From positions 149,338 through 213,337 of the forward strand of contig NZ_RHHQ01000023.1 of assembly GCF_003710825.1 (NCBI RefSeq): a DNA stretch of 64,000 nucleotides. The letters are read 5' to 3'. Each line of letters starts with the position of its first letter. The stretch's first letter is position 1. This stretch comes from Brevibacillus fluminis (GTDB taxonomy: Bacteria > Bacillota > Bacilli > Brevibacillales > Brevibacillaceae). Position numbers and translations under genes: made by a program. Positions 28,061-36,283 of the stretch are shown here, one piece after another. The notes beneath the pieces were generated by a model that ran no database searches, was not told the DNA's origin, and saw nothing but the letters and a program-made list of their open reading frames with translations.

Positions 28061-28900
28061 TTATAGCGACCGTAAACGCGGGTCGATCAGATCGCGCAGT
28101 CCTTCCCCAAGCATTGAAAAACCAAGGGTCGTATAAACAAGTGCTAAACCAGGTGCTATGCCCAGCCACGGTGCCATGGTCAATTGCCGGACACTATCAC
28201 TTAAAGCAAGTCCCCAATCTGGTGACGGTGATTGAGCCCCTAAGCCAAGAAAGCTAAGGGCAGTTGTTGACATGATAGCGCTTGGTATTGATATTGACGC
28301 AATCACTATCATAGATGGAACAACGTTTGGCAATATATAGCGAAAAAGTAAAGCTGGAGTGCTTTCGCCAAAAGCAATGCCTGTCTCCAAAAATGCCATG
28401 TTTTTAATTGACATTGTCTTTGCACGTACAATACGACCATACTGAGCCCAGCTTACTACTGCGATAGCTATTATTGCATTGTTAAGACTTTGCCCAAGTA
28501 CCGAAACAACCGCAAATGCTATAATAAGCGGCGGCATCGACCAGGTAATATCCATAATGAAGGATAAAATCCGATCGATCCATCCTCCAAAATAGCCGCA
28601 CAACAAACCGATTGTAACGCCTATTACGAGCTGGATGCCGACCGATTGAGCCGCAATCTGCAATGCGATGCGTGCTCCATACAAAATACGACTGAATACG
28701 TCCCGCCCATAGAAATCAGTACCTAATAAATGTTGTATACTTGGCTCTTGAAGCCTTTCGTTCATCATTGAATCATCGTATCGATACGGTGCTATAAAAT
28801 TAGCAAAGATAGCCACAAGTAAAAGCAATAAAATCATACTACTACCGATAATTAAATTCGAATATTTCGCTTTATTTTTTAAGAAATTTTTCGTATTCAT
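28061..28900 (-). CDS. Peptide ABC transporter permease, OppC/DppC type
   Basis: 279 residues with a single N-terminal helix, LLGTDFYGRDVFSR, five more membrane segments, the EAA loop ETGIAFGESTPALLFRYILPN, and the C-terminal LRDLIDPRLR. It begins 1 bp after the oppB-type stop. Confidence 0.94.
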   Translation of the reverse strand: MNTKNFLKNKAKYSNLIIGSSMILLLLLVAIFANFIAPYRYDDSMMNERLQEPSIQHLLGTDFYGRDVFSRILYGARIALQIAAQSVGIQLVIGVTIGLLCGYFGGWIDRILSFIMDITWSMPPLIIAFAVVSVLGQSLNNAIIAIAVVSWAQYGRIVRAKTMSIKNMAFLETGIAFGESTPALLFRYILPNVVPSMIVIASISIPSAIMSTTALSFLGLGAQSPSPDWGLALSDSVRQLTMAPWLGIAPGLALVYTTLGFSMLGEGLRDLIDPRLRSL

Positions 28901-28901
28901 A

Positions 28902-29837
28902 TCAGTTACCTCTCGAAATTTCCATACGAATTCGTGGATCCAACATCCCGTTAATCAGATCACTTGCAAGATTGCACAAAACAGTCAATACAGTAATGAT
29001 CAATACACAAGCCTGAACCACCGGGAAATCCTGATTTGTAATTCCGTTTGTCAAATAACTGCCCATACCCGGAATGACAAATACATTCTCGATTATGACA
29101 GCCCCCGAAATGATCCACGGTATATCCATAAAAACCAATGTAACAATAAGAATCAATGAATTGCGGAGTACATGGCGAAGAATTACAGCCTTGTCAGACA
29201 ATCCTTTTGCATATGCTGTCAGTACATATTTCTCACGAAAAACATCCAGGACCTCTGTTTTTGCTAATCGAATTAATCCTGCAGCCCCACCGAATGCAAC
29301 GGATATAATAGGCAGGATAAAGTGATTTGCACTTGAATAGCCATTCATCGGCAGCCATTTTAGTGTTATTGAAAACAAAAGAATAAGTAGTATCCCCAGC
29401 CAATAGTTAGGAATAACCTGAGTTACGCTTGCAAATGTCATAAGCAGACGATCGACCCATGAGTCTTTCTTATATGCGGCTATTAAACCCAACGGTATTG
29501 ATAGTAGAACTTGAATGACCGTTGCAATACCGACCAGTTTTAATGTCAATGGAATACGCTGGCTCAAGGCTTCCGCTACTGGCTGTTTTGTCTTTATCGA
29601 ATTGCCAAAATCGCCAGAAAGCACCTTATTCAGCCAGTTATAATATTGAATATACATTGGTTTATCCAAGCCATAACTGATTCGTAATTCAGCCTTTTTC
29701 TCAGGCGGTACACGATCCCCCGTAAGAATATCGATCGGATCTCCCGGCATGATAAACAATAATGCAAATGCCAGATAGCTCACTGTTATAATGAGCAGCA
29801 ATCCTTGGGTAAGGCGTTTGATTGAATAAGCTCCCAT
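28902..29837 (-). CDS. Peptide ABC transporter permease, OppB/DppB type
   Basis: 311 residues with the OppB N-terminus (MGAYSIKRLTQG), FIMPGDPIDILTGDR, the loop YVLTAYAKGLSDKAVILRHVLRNS and C-terminal MLDPRIRMEI. It is the first gene of the third transporter operon. Its start lies 21 bp downstream of a serine hydrolase relic and about 150 bp downstream of the VanX-like gene, so it may share that gene's transcript. Confidence 0.93.
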   Translation of the reverse strand: MGAYSIKRLTQGLLLIITVSYLAFALLFIMPGDPIDILTGDRVPPEKKAELRISYGLDKPMYIQYYNWLNKVLSGDFGNSIKTKQPVAEALSQRIPLTLKLVGIATVIQVLLSIPLGLIAAYKKDSWVDRLLMTFASVTQVIPNYWLGILLILLFSITLKWLPMNGYSSANHFILPIISVAFGGAAGLIRLAKTEVLDVFREKYVLTAYAKGLSDKAVILRHVLRNSLILIVTLVFMDIPWIISGAVIIENVFVIPGMGSYLTNGITNQDFPVVQACVLIITVLTVLCNLASDLINGMLDPRIRMEISRGN

Positions 29838-29857
29838 TCCGTAACCCCCATTCTACT

Positions 29858-29938
29858 GACAAGGTATGGGAAATCCGGTAAAATACCGTCCACTTTATCC
29901 GCATAATCGATAATACCTTGCTCTTGCAATCGCATGAT
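29858..29938 (-). pseudogene. Relic of a serine hydrolase gene upstream of oppB
   Basis: The minus-strand frame reads IMRLQEQGIIDYADKVDGI then LPDFPYL. It aligns with IMILQEQGKLDYSDKVDNFFPDFPYA (residues 77-102) of the intact serine hydrolase at 13265-14350, which also sits directly upstream of an oppB. Nothing of the catalytic region remains. The relic shows that this operon once began with such a hydrolase. Confidence 0.8.
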
Positions 29939-29989
29939 GCTGCTTCACTCCCATTTGGAACATTATTTAGCGGAACATGATACTTACCA

Positions 29990-30670
29990 TTACAATTGAA
30001 AGCGTATTTGTTGATAAATTGCCTCTGCCTTACCGTAATAGTTCGCCCATTCTCGGTCTCCGTAGGAAAAATGCCACCATTCGCCGTCAAATGGAGCAAA
30101 CCCGACCTTCACCATGCAATTCCGCAATAATTGCCGGTTGTTCCACTCTACTCTCTCGACAAACGGAGAAAATACATGAACGTCTTTATCCGGCACAAAA
30201 GCTGGACCCATGTCAATGGGCGCACCATCAGACCCGATGATTCGAACGTCAACCGCACCGCCTGTCGGATGTCCTGCAACGTCTGGGGCTGCACTGAAAC
30301 GATGCGCAGCTTCTGTTAGATCATCTCCCTTCAGTTGTGGCTCTCGGTCAATTAGAAATTGCTTGATATCATTATGAGTTTTTTCCTGAATTTCGGGATG
30401 ACGATACCCACATAAAATCTCAAGATTATAATCTTGATTGATATCCTTTAAAGCTTTTTGGGCTTGAATAAGCATTTTCAGAACATTGGAACGGACAAAT
30501 ATTTGGTTACCCGTGTATTTCTTGTAGTCCTCAAGGATATCGATCTTCCCATCGAATTCCCCTTCGATTGGAACCAATGATTCTCCATTATCTTGTACCG
30601 GAATCCTTGTGAATTCTTTATAGGTAGGAAGTTTACTTTCAAGCAATTCATAATAGGTTTTTTTATCCAT
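29990..30670 (-). CDS. D-Ala-D-Ala dipeptidase, VanX/DdpX type (peptidase M15D)
   Basis: The 226-residue protein has the VanX motifs: R90 in GYRHPE, AGHPTGGAVDVRI with zinc ligands H134 and D141, and EWWHFSYG with E197 and H200. There is no signal peptide. Such enzymes hydrolyse D-Ala-D-Ala: VanX removes the vancomycin target, while DdpX of E. coli releases D-Ala as a nutrient and is encoded with a dipeptide importer. Here a complete dipeptide-type ABC importer follows, and no vanH or vanA-type ligase is present. The nutritional (DdpX) role is therefore more likely than glycopeptide resistance. Confidence 0.92.
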   Translation of the reverse strand: MDKKTYYELLESKLPTYKEFTRIPVQDNGESLVPIEGEFDGKIDILEDYKKYTGNQIFVRSNVLKMLIQAQKALKDINQDYNLEILCGYRHPEIQEKTHNDIKQFLIDREPQLKGDDLTEAAHRFSAAPDVAGHPTGGAVDVRIIGSDGAPIDMGPAFVPDKDVHVFSPFVERVEWNNRQLLRNCMVKVGFAPFDGEWWHFSYGDREWANYYGKAEAIYQQIRFQL

Positions 30671-30817
30671 TTTATTACTCCCTCTGTTTTTTCTGTTATT
30701 TCAGATAATTAACCGCTTACAAATCAGTTTAATATCAACCGCGAACACACTTGTGTATCTCGTGTGTGTTTTGTGTAATGTTGTGTTCCGATCTAAGGCT
30801 TAGCCGGTATCGTAAGC

Positions 30818-30848
30818 AAAAAAACTTGATCCTTGTCAAAGGACCAAG
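30818..30848 (-). terminator. Rho-independent terminator after the M20-type amidase gene
   Basis: CTTGGTCCTT-TGAC-AAGGATCAAG followed by TTTTTTTGC on the minus strand; a 10-bp stem with one mismatch and a long T-tract, about 85 bp after the stop codon. Confidence 0.85.
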
Positions 30849-30895
30849 CCCCTTTATTGTTTTCAACTCGGATTATTTTGCAATAACACTGAATT

Positions 30896-30926
30896 TTAAA
30901 TGCTCCGTCCAGTGTAATTTCAAAAC
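30896..30926. repeat. 31-bp repeat, copy 1 (copy 2 at 59332-59362)
   Basis: 29 of 31 bases are identical to 59332-59362. This copy lies immediately after the stop of the M20-type amidase gene, in its 3' untranslated region. Confidence 0.75.
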
Positions 30927-30932
30927 ATAGTT

Positions 30933-32261
30933 TCATCCTTCTTTCTTTTCTAGTAATGATGACGTGCACAATTTTTGCAGAAATCGGTTCAGAGCTTTTG
31001 CCGCAATCACGCAGTCATCAAGCGACGTCCACTCTCTAGGGTTATGACTGATCCCCATGCTGCTGCGGACGAAAAACATTGCCATCGGGAGGAACTGCCC
31101 CAGAATCATCGCATCGTGCCCGGCACCGCTTGGAATTAGCATCGGTCTCATACCAAGCTTGGAGACGATATCCATTTGCAAATCGCGCAGTGTCTCTGAT
31201 ACCTGTATTGGAGGCGTTGAATACACTTCCCGGCAAGAAAACTCAATGTTACATTCCGCCGCAATGTTCCCGGCGGTCTCTACAATTTGGGCGATCAGGC
31301 GATCAAGGGAGATCTTGTCGATATCGCGTATGTCAACGCTAAGCTTAACTTCACCAGGGATGACATTGGCGCCATTCGGATACACGTTCAATTGTCCTAC
31401 GGTAGCCACAGCCGTCTGGCTTATCCTACGAGGCAATTCTTCAATGGCAAGCACAATTTTACTTGCAGCTACAAGCGCGTCCCGCCGATTATTCATCCTG
31501 GTGCTACCGGCATGGCCGGCATGGCCTTTCAAAGTCATTTCAAGTCCGCCAAGACCAGCAATACCGCTGACGATGCCAATCGGAAGATCCTCGTGTTCAA
31601 GTGTATCGCCTTGTTCGATGTGTACTTCAATAAAAGCGGCCACTTGTGTTAAGTCACGCTTGGCTTCCGTGAATCGCTCGGCTGATAAACCAACCTGTTC
31701 TACGACCTCTTTGAACGTACGGTTGTCATGATCAATGAGTGCATGCAAATCACTCACTTTAATAGTCCCTGCCAAGGCGGAGCTACCCGTTAGACCGGAG
31801 TTAAACCGGGTGCCTTCTTCGTCGGAAAAAATGACGACTTCAAAAGACCGCCTTGGTACGTACCCGGTTTCCTTCCAGGCCTCAGCTACTTCAAGCGCGA
31901 GCAAAATGCCCAGAACGCCGTCGAAATGGCCACCATTCGGGACGGTATCTATATGAGAACCACATAAGACCGCCGGGAGGGTTGGGTCGATGCCTTCCAA
32001 ACGGCCAAACACATTACCCGCCGCATCTGTAGTTACCTTAAGTCCTACTGCTTTCATCCAAGAAGCGACCACTTCTTTTGCCTGCTTTTCTTCTTGTGAA
32101 AAACCTATTCGGCAGGAGCCGTGCTGCTCGGTGAGACCGATTTCCGAGATAGCCGATAATCTTCCTGCTAAACGTTGTCCGCTTATCCCTGCCTCATTCA
32201 GGCCAACATCAAAACTTTCCAGTAGCCGGCACTCTAGGTTGTACATTTGATTTCTCTCCAC
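30933..32261 (-). CDS. M20-type amidase: allantoate amidohydrolase / N-carbamoyl-L-amino acid hydrolase family
   Basis: The 442-residue protein matches the hydantoinase/carbamoylase branch of the M20 metallo-amidases. H103 and D114 (GSHIDTVPNGGHFDG), E148-E149 (FSDEEGTRF) and H214 (EVHIEQG) are the expected metal and catalytic positions. GAGHDAM near the C-terminus carries the last histidine region. Members hydrolyse N-carbamoyl amino acids, allantoate or beta-ureidopropionate. The start may be the GTG used here or an ATG 15 bp inside, preceded by GGAGAG. It stands alone, followed by a strong terminator. Confidence 0.9.
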   Translation of the reverse strand: MERNQMYNLECRLLESFDVGLNEAGISGQRLAGRLSAISEIGLTEQHGSCRIGFSQEEKQAKEVVASWMKAVGLKVTTDAAGNVFGRLEGIDPTLPAVLCGSHIDTVPNGGHFDGVLGILLALEVAEAWKETGYVPRRSFEVVIFSDEEGTRFNSGLTGSSALAGTIKVSDLHALIDHDNRTFKEVVEQVGLSAERFTEAKRDLTQVAAFIEVHIEQGDTLEHEDLPIGIVSGIAGLGGLEMTLKGHAGHAGSTRMNNRRDALVAASKIVLAIEELPRRISQTAVATVGQLNVYPNGANVIPGEVKLSVDIRDIDKISLDRLIAQIVETAGNIAAECNIEFSCREVYSTPPIQVSETLRDLQMDIVSKLGMRPMLIPSGAGHDAMILGQFLPMAMFFVRSSMGISHNPREWTSLDDCVIAAKALNRFLQKLCTSSLLEKKEG

Positions 32262-32411
32262 TTACCTTCTTCCCCCATTTCCTATAGTGGTCATGATAGC
32301 GTTTTCTTCTTATTACAAAAGTAACAAGGTTGGGAGGGGATGTAAAATTGAAAGTGCGAATGGAATGTATTTTGAATCTCTATCGAAGAGAAAGCAAAAG
32401 AAAAAGAGCAA

Positions 32412-32440
32412 TTGAAAATAAATTTTAGGTCGCTTTAAAT
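32412..32440 (+). promoter_or_regulatory. Candidate promoter for the YCII gene
   Basis: TTGAAA, a 17-bp spacer and TTAAAT, about 45 bp before the ATG at 32484. An alternative -10 (GATATA) lies just downstream. This is the only plus-strand promoter-like element in the 222-bp gap. Confidence 0.4.
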
Positions 32441-32483
32441 GATATATTTAGGACAGCAAGTTCAAAAATAAGGAGGTAGATTA

Positions 32484-32858
32484 ATGCTATTCATGATGAT
32501 TGTCAAAGCCTCGAAGAATTCGGAAGCCGGAAATCTCCCAAGCTCTGAGCTCATTGAAGCTATGACGAAGTACAATGAGGAATTAGTAAAGGCAGGCGTA
32601 CGAGTTGCGGCTAAAGGACTTCATCCAAGTTCAAATGGGATTCGCCTTTCGTATCCGAAACCAGGAGAGAAGCCGGTGGTTACGGAGGGCCCCTTTACGG
32701 AATCGAAAGAATTGATTGCCGGGTTCATTCTGATTGATGTGAAGTCGAGGGAAGAAGCCTTCGAGTGGGCCATGCGGATGCCGGACCCGCAAGGAAATGG
32801 GGAAGGTCAGGTTGAATTGCGTCAAGTATTTGAGGCGCCGGAGCTGACTGAGGAGTAA
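32484..32858 (+). CDS. YCII-related (DGPF-domain) protein
   Basis: The 124-residue protein is a single YCII domain with the motif VTEGPFTESKELIAGFILID, the family's DGPFxE signature with E in place of D. YCII proteins are small ferredoxin-like-fold proteins often linked to ECF sigma factors or signalling; catalytic roles are not established for most. It is one of the few genes on the plus strand, stands alone, has AAGGAGG before the ATG and a weak hairpin downstream (about 32904-32945). Confidence 0.88.
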   Translation: MLFMMIVKASKNSEAGNLPSSELIEAMTKYNEELVKAGVRVAAKGLHPSSNGIRLSYPKPGEKPVVTEGPFTESKELIAGFILIDVKSREEAFEWAMRMPDPQGNGEGQVELRQVFEAPELTEE

Positions 32859-33025
32859 CAAGTGGAATATGATTAAACTAACAGGAAAAATAGTTCAAAA
32901 TACAGCGACAGTCTAGGACTTTATTTTCTCGTCCAAATCTGTCGTTGTTTCGATTTCAATTCCTTTGCCGACAGCCAAAACCTTTGTACTGGATCGGAAT
33001 ATTATAAATTCCTATCTGTACAACA

Positions 33026-33064
33026 AAAGACCAGTCTCCATTTCATTCACGGGACTGGTCTTTA
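33026..33064 (-). terminator. Bidirectional terminator
   Basis: AAAGACCAGTC and GACTGGTCTTT pair perfectly around a 16-nt loop. It can terminate the oxidase transcript from the right and the YCII transcript from the left. Confidence 0.75.
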
Positions 33065-33088
33065 TCGTTCACCTCACCTTACATGATG

Positions 33089-33157
33089 TTATTCTCCTAA
33101 AGTTTGCGGGTCGTAGATAAGCTCTTCCTTTTCGATGAATGCCCCCCCCCCCAGTAA
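33089..33157 (-). other. In-frame orphan tail with an 11-G tract after the oxidase stop
   Basis: After the oxidase TAA (33158-33160) the same frame runs on as LLGGG, encoded through 11 consecutive G, then AFIEKEELIYDPQTLGE and TAA at 33089. The tail looks coding-like and stops 25 bp before the terminator. It may be the relic of another gene's C-terminus or an extension now cut off by a stop codon. Confidence 0.45.
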
Positions 33158-34309
33158 TTACGAGCGGAACAAAATGCTGCGATTCAAGTCCGCAACTGAA
33201 TTGCTTCCAGACAATGCCACTGATACGTCCAACTCGTTGATCAGCGTATCGAGTACGCTCGCCACGCCCTTTTCGCCCGCAACCGCCAGACCGAACATGA
33301 AGGGCCGCCCGATCAGAACCGCACTGGCTCCCAAAGCGATCGCCTTGACTACATCCGCCCCTGTGCGAATACCGCTATCCAGCAGAACCGGAATGCGACC
33401 GTCTACTGCGTCGGCAATTGCCGGCAATGAATCCAGTGTCGAAATGGCCCCATCGAGCTGACGCCCTCCGTGGTTGGACACGATGATTCCGTCTACACCG
33501 CGCTCCACAGCAATTTTTGCATCGTCTGGATGCAGGATACCCTTGACGAGAATCGGCAGGCTGGTATGCTGACGCAAAAATTCGATGTCACTCCAGTTGA
33601 GGGTCGGATGGTAAATATTGCGGAGCACCTCCTCCACCGCATTCCCCGGGGTTACCTCGGACAGTCTGGAGCAGAAGACTGGGTCACTGAGGTAGTTGGC
33701 CAATCCCTTGCCTTCTCGAAGGGGCGAATAACCGTTGCGGAAATCGCGACGTTTCCACCCGAGCATGACGGTGTCCACTGTCAGGACAATCGCGGAATAT
33801 CCCGCTGCCTCTGCTCGTTTCACCATACTGGCACACACTTCCCGATCATTGGACCAGTACAGCTGGAACCAACGGGGAGCATCATCCATGGTTTCCGCAA
33901 TCTGCTCCAGCGTATGTGCCGAAACGGTGCTAACCACCATCGGTACGCCAGCCGCTGCTGCCGCTCTGGCCGTCGCCAGCTCTCCATCCGGATGAGCGAT
34001 AGCTTGCATCCCTACAGGTGCCAGAAAAAGTGGTGTCTTCAGCTGCTGACCAAACAGCTCGATGCGAAGAGAGCGCTGGGAAACATCACGGAGCATCCGC
34101 GGTACAATCGACCATTTTGAAAAGGCCGACCGGTTGGCAACCAGCGTCTCTTCTGCCCCCGAGCCTCCCGCGATGTAATCAAAAGGCCCATCTGGCAACA
34201 GCTCACGCGCCTTTTGCTCCCAGTCTTCGATCGAGATTGGCAATGCTTGCGTATCTTTGTTTACCCGGGTAAAAAGCAAGCTTTCCTTTGTTTGTTCTGT
34301 TGCTGCCAT
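33158..34309 (-). CDS. FMN-dependent alpha-hydroxy-acid oxidizing protein (lactate oxidase/monooxygenase-like)
   Basis: The 383-residue protein is a member of the FMN alpha-hydroxy-acid dehydrogenase family. It shows YIAGGSGAEET near the N-terminus, LVKGILHPDDA with the FMN lysine, SNHGGRQLDG with the catalytic His and substrate Arg, and DSGIRTGADVVKAIALGA with phosphate binding. The family oxidises L-lactate, glycolate, mandelate or similar acids in the cytosol. It is isolated from other genes. AAGGAAGG precedes the ATG. The C-terminus SVADLNRSILFRS is normal for the family, but an in-frame tail with a poly-G tract follows the stop. Confidence 0.92.
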   Translation of the reverse strand: MAATEQTKESLLFTRVNKDTQALPISIEDWEQKARELLPDGPFDYIAGGSGAEETLVANRSAFSKWSIVPRMLRDVSQRSLRIELFGQQLKTPLFLAPVGMQAIAHPDGELATARAAAAAGVPMVVSTVSAHTLEQIAETMDDAPRWFQLYWSNDREVCASMVKRAEAAGYSAIVLTVDTVMLGWKRRDFRNGYSPLREGKGLANYLSDPVFCSRLSEVTPGNAVEEVLRNIYHPTLNWSDIEFLRQHTSLPILVKGILHPDDAKIAVERGVDGIIVSNHGGRQLDGAISTLDSLPAIADAVDGRIPVLLDSGIRTGADVVKAIALGASAVLIGRPFMFGLAVAGEKGVASVLDTLINELDVSVALSGSNSVADLNRSILFRS

Positions 34310-34449
34310 GTCGTATCCTTCCTTTCCCTATTAGCGAAACTATGTCTAAAAAGCTTGCACGCTTTCCGAATAGTCCGAATCAAGCAATTGCAATACTATT
34401 GTACTATCGTCCCCATCTTGCGGAAAGGATTCGGCAAAACTAGTCGTAC

Positions 34450-34617
34450 GTGCTCAGGATGATCCCCGATGATCGGTAACAGCCACGATCGTGGATTTGT
34501 CCAACGCTTTTTAGAAATCGGCCAGCTCCAGCAGCACCAGCATCAGCTTTTCGTCTTTTCCTGCAAAAGGTCTTCCCATTCTTGCGGTGAGAGTTCTACT
34601 GCTGCGTCGTTTCTCAT
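34450..34617 (-). pseudogene. Possible decayed small gene
   Basis: A minus-strand ATG at 34617 opens MRNDAAVELSPQEW-EDLLQEK and stops after 24 codons. A frameshift would rejoin it to LMLVLLELADF, a stop and KALDKSTIVAVTDHRG. The composition looks coding, but I do not recognise the family. Otherwise the 470-bp gap 34310-34778 contains only the amidase terminator. Confidence 0.2.
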
Positions 34618-34653
34618 CTATCTAACATCAGATCCCCTTCTATTGCTCGTAAT

Positions 34654-34690
34654 AAAAATGACCCTTTCCCATTCGGATTGGGTCATTTTT
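34654..34690 (-). terminator. Terminator of the amidase gene
   Basis: AAAATGACCC and GGGTCATTTT pair perfectly; on the minus strand the stem ends in TTTTTATTA. It lies about 90 bp after the amidase stop. Confidence 0.75.
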
Positions 34691-34778
34691 GATTTAGGGG
34701 ATTTTTTCTAGTCCAAGTTGGCTTCATTGTACCATGGATCAGGCAAAGATCAACGGTTCTGGCTGAAAGCCTGCAAAC

Positions 34779-36230
34779 CTACGGACGATCCGACGCTACG
34801 TGAACCACAGGGCGTCTATCCTTCCACGGCCGGGCTTGCTCAAGCTGTGCAGCCAATCGCAAAAGGGTGGCCTCGTCAGCAAAGCGGCCGGCAAACTGCA
34901 TGCCGATCGGGAGGCCATCGCTGCTTTCGCCGAGTGGCAGGGAGATGGCGGGTTGACCGGTAGTGTTGAACAAATTGGTGAATGCCGCATAGGTGAAATT
35001 CTGCTCCGTCCATTGCTTTGCGTCAATTCCTGGCGCATTCGCGTTCAGCTCGCCCAAGGGCAATGGCGTGCGGGCCGCTGTCGGGGATAACATGACGTCG
35101 TATTCCGTGAAAAACCTTCCGACTGATCGGGAAACCATGTTCTGAATGTCAAGGGCCTCCAAAAATTCTGCTGTTGTAATCGTCTGACCATACCGGTAAC
35201 AAGCGAAAATTGCCGATTCAAGATTTTCTTCAGATGGAGTCCGGTTGAGTGCACGGGCGACCCCGTTGGCCCAATTCGTTAAGTTTGCCGTCCAGAGTCG
35301 CAGTGTAGCGAGCATATGCAGATCATTGTCGAATACCGGCGCGGCTTCGACCATTTCGTGTCCCAGCTCTTCACATAGCTTGACGGTTTCGTACAGGATA
35401 TCCAGGCACTCCTGATCGACAGGGACACCTGAAGCCGGTTTCGCGGTCCAAGCGATTCGCAGGCGCTGAGGAGGACTGCTGATCTCATCGCGATAAGGCC
35501 GCTTGGGTGATTCTGCCCACGCATAGCATCCGGGATCAGGTCCGGCTACGGCATCCAGCAGTGCGGCAGCGTCACGGACACTACGAGTCAAGGCAAATTC
35601 GATACCAAGACCGTTAAGCGGCTCACCATAGTCCGGGCCGGTTGGGACTCGTCCTCGCGTCGGCTTCAAACCGACCAGCCCGTTGCAGGAAGCCGGTACG
35701 CGAATCGATCCTCCGCCGTCGTTGGCATGGGCAAAAGGGACAATGCCAGCGGCTACGGCTGCTCCGGATCCGCCGCTTGATCCTCCGGGACTATGGGCGA
35801 GATTCCATGGATTGTAAGTGGCTCCGTACAGGAGCGATTCCGTTGTGGCGCCGTAACCCAATTCTGGGGTCGTCGTCGTTCCGACCGTGACCAGACCTGC
35901 CTTGCGAAATCTGGCCATCAATTCGCTGTCGTGAGGAAAGGTGATCCCGCTGGCCAAACGGCTGCCCATGCTGGTCGGAACTCCAGCGGCGTGAAGAACG
36001 AGTTCCTTGATCAGGAAAGGGACTCCCTTGAACGGGCCATCCGGCAGACCGGTGTCGATTTCCTGATCCGCTTGTTCGGAGAGGACATTGACGATCGCGT
36101 TTAGTTTTGGGTTTACCTTGGCAATTCCTTCAATAGCAGCATTTTTCAGTTCCTTTGGGGTGACTTCCCTTTGTCTGACCAACTCAGCTAATCCGATTGC
36201 GTCGTAGTCGGAATATTGCGATAATTGCAT
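34779..36230 (-). CDS. Amidase, amidase-signature (AS) family
   Basis: I start at MQLSQYSDYD, because AGGAGG lies 7 bp before that ATG and longer readings begin in or before it (483 residues). The Ser-cisSer-Lys triad is visible: K75 in VPFLIKEL, S151 in PGGSSGGS and S175 in DGGGSIRVPA, with the usual 24-residue serine spacing. AS enzymes hydrolyse amides ranging from simple acetamide to peptide amides. GatA-type function is unlikely because gatB and gatC are absent and the gene stands alone. Substrate unknown. Confidence 0.92.
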   Translation of the reverse strand: MQLSQYSDYDAIGLAELVRQREVTPKELKNAAIEGIAKVNPKLNAIVNVLSEQADQEIDTGLPDGPFKGVPFLIKELVLHAAGVPTSMGSRLASGITFPHDSELMARFRKAGLVTVGTTTTPELGYGATTESLLYGATYNPWNLAHSPGGSSGGSGAAVAAGIVPFAHANDGGGSIRVPASCNGLVGLKPTRGRVPTGPDYGEPLNGLGIEFALTRSVRDAAALLDAVAGPDPGCYAWAESPKRPYRDEISSPPQRLRIAWTAKPASGVPVDQECLDILYETVKLCEELGHEMVEAAPVFDNDLHMLATLRLWTANLTNWANGVARALNRTPSEENLESAIFACYRYGQTITTAEFLEALDIQNMVSRSVGRFFTEYDVMLSPTAARTPLPLGELNANAPGIDAKQWTEQNFTYAAFTNLFNTTGQPAISLPLGESSDGLPIGMQFAGRFADEATLLRLAAQLEQARPWKDRRPVVHVASDRP

Positions 36231-36283
36231 CTCCATGCCTCCTATTTGTATGGGTGCTTGCTTGAGCTTCATTATGACAAAGG

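Noticed and set aside
29990..30670. VanX-like gene as part of a vancomycin resistance cluster
   Set aside because: No vanH, vanA/B ligase or vanY is present, and a dipeptide importer follows, as in nutritional ddpX operons.
30793..30936. 47-codon ORF (MKLCFEITLDGAFK...) overlapping the amidase stop by 4 bp
   Set aside because: Its 3' part is a textbook Rho-independent terminator for the amidase gene and it has no separate ribosome site; the ATGA overlap is probably chance.
35045..35890. Several open frames of 69-82 codons on both strands in the amidase region
   Set aside because: They are out-of-frame readings of the GC-rich amidase gene, with no ribosome sites or family matches.
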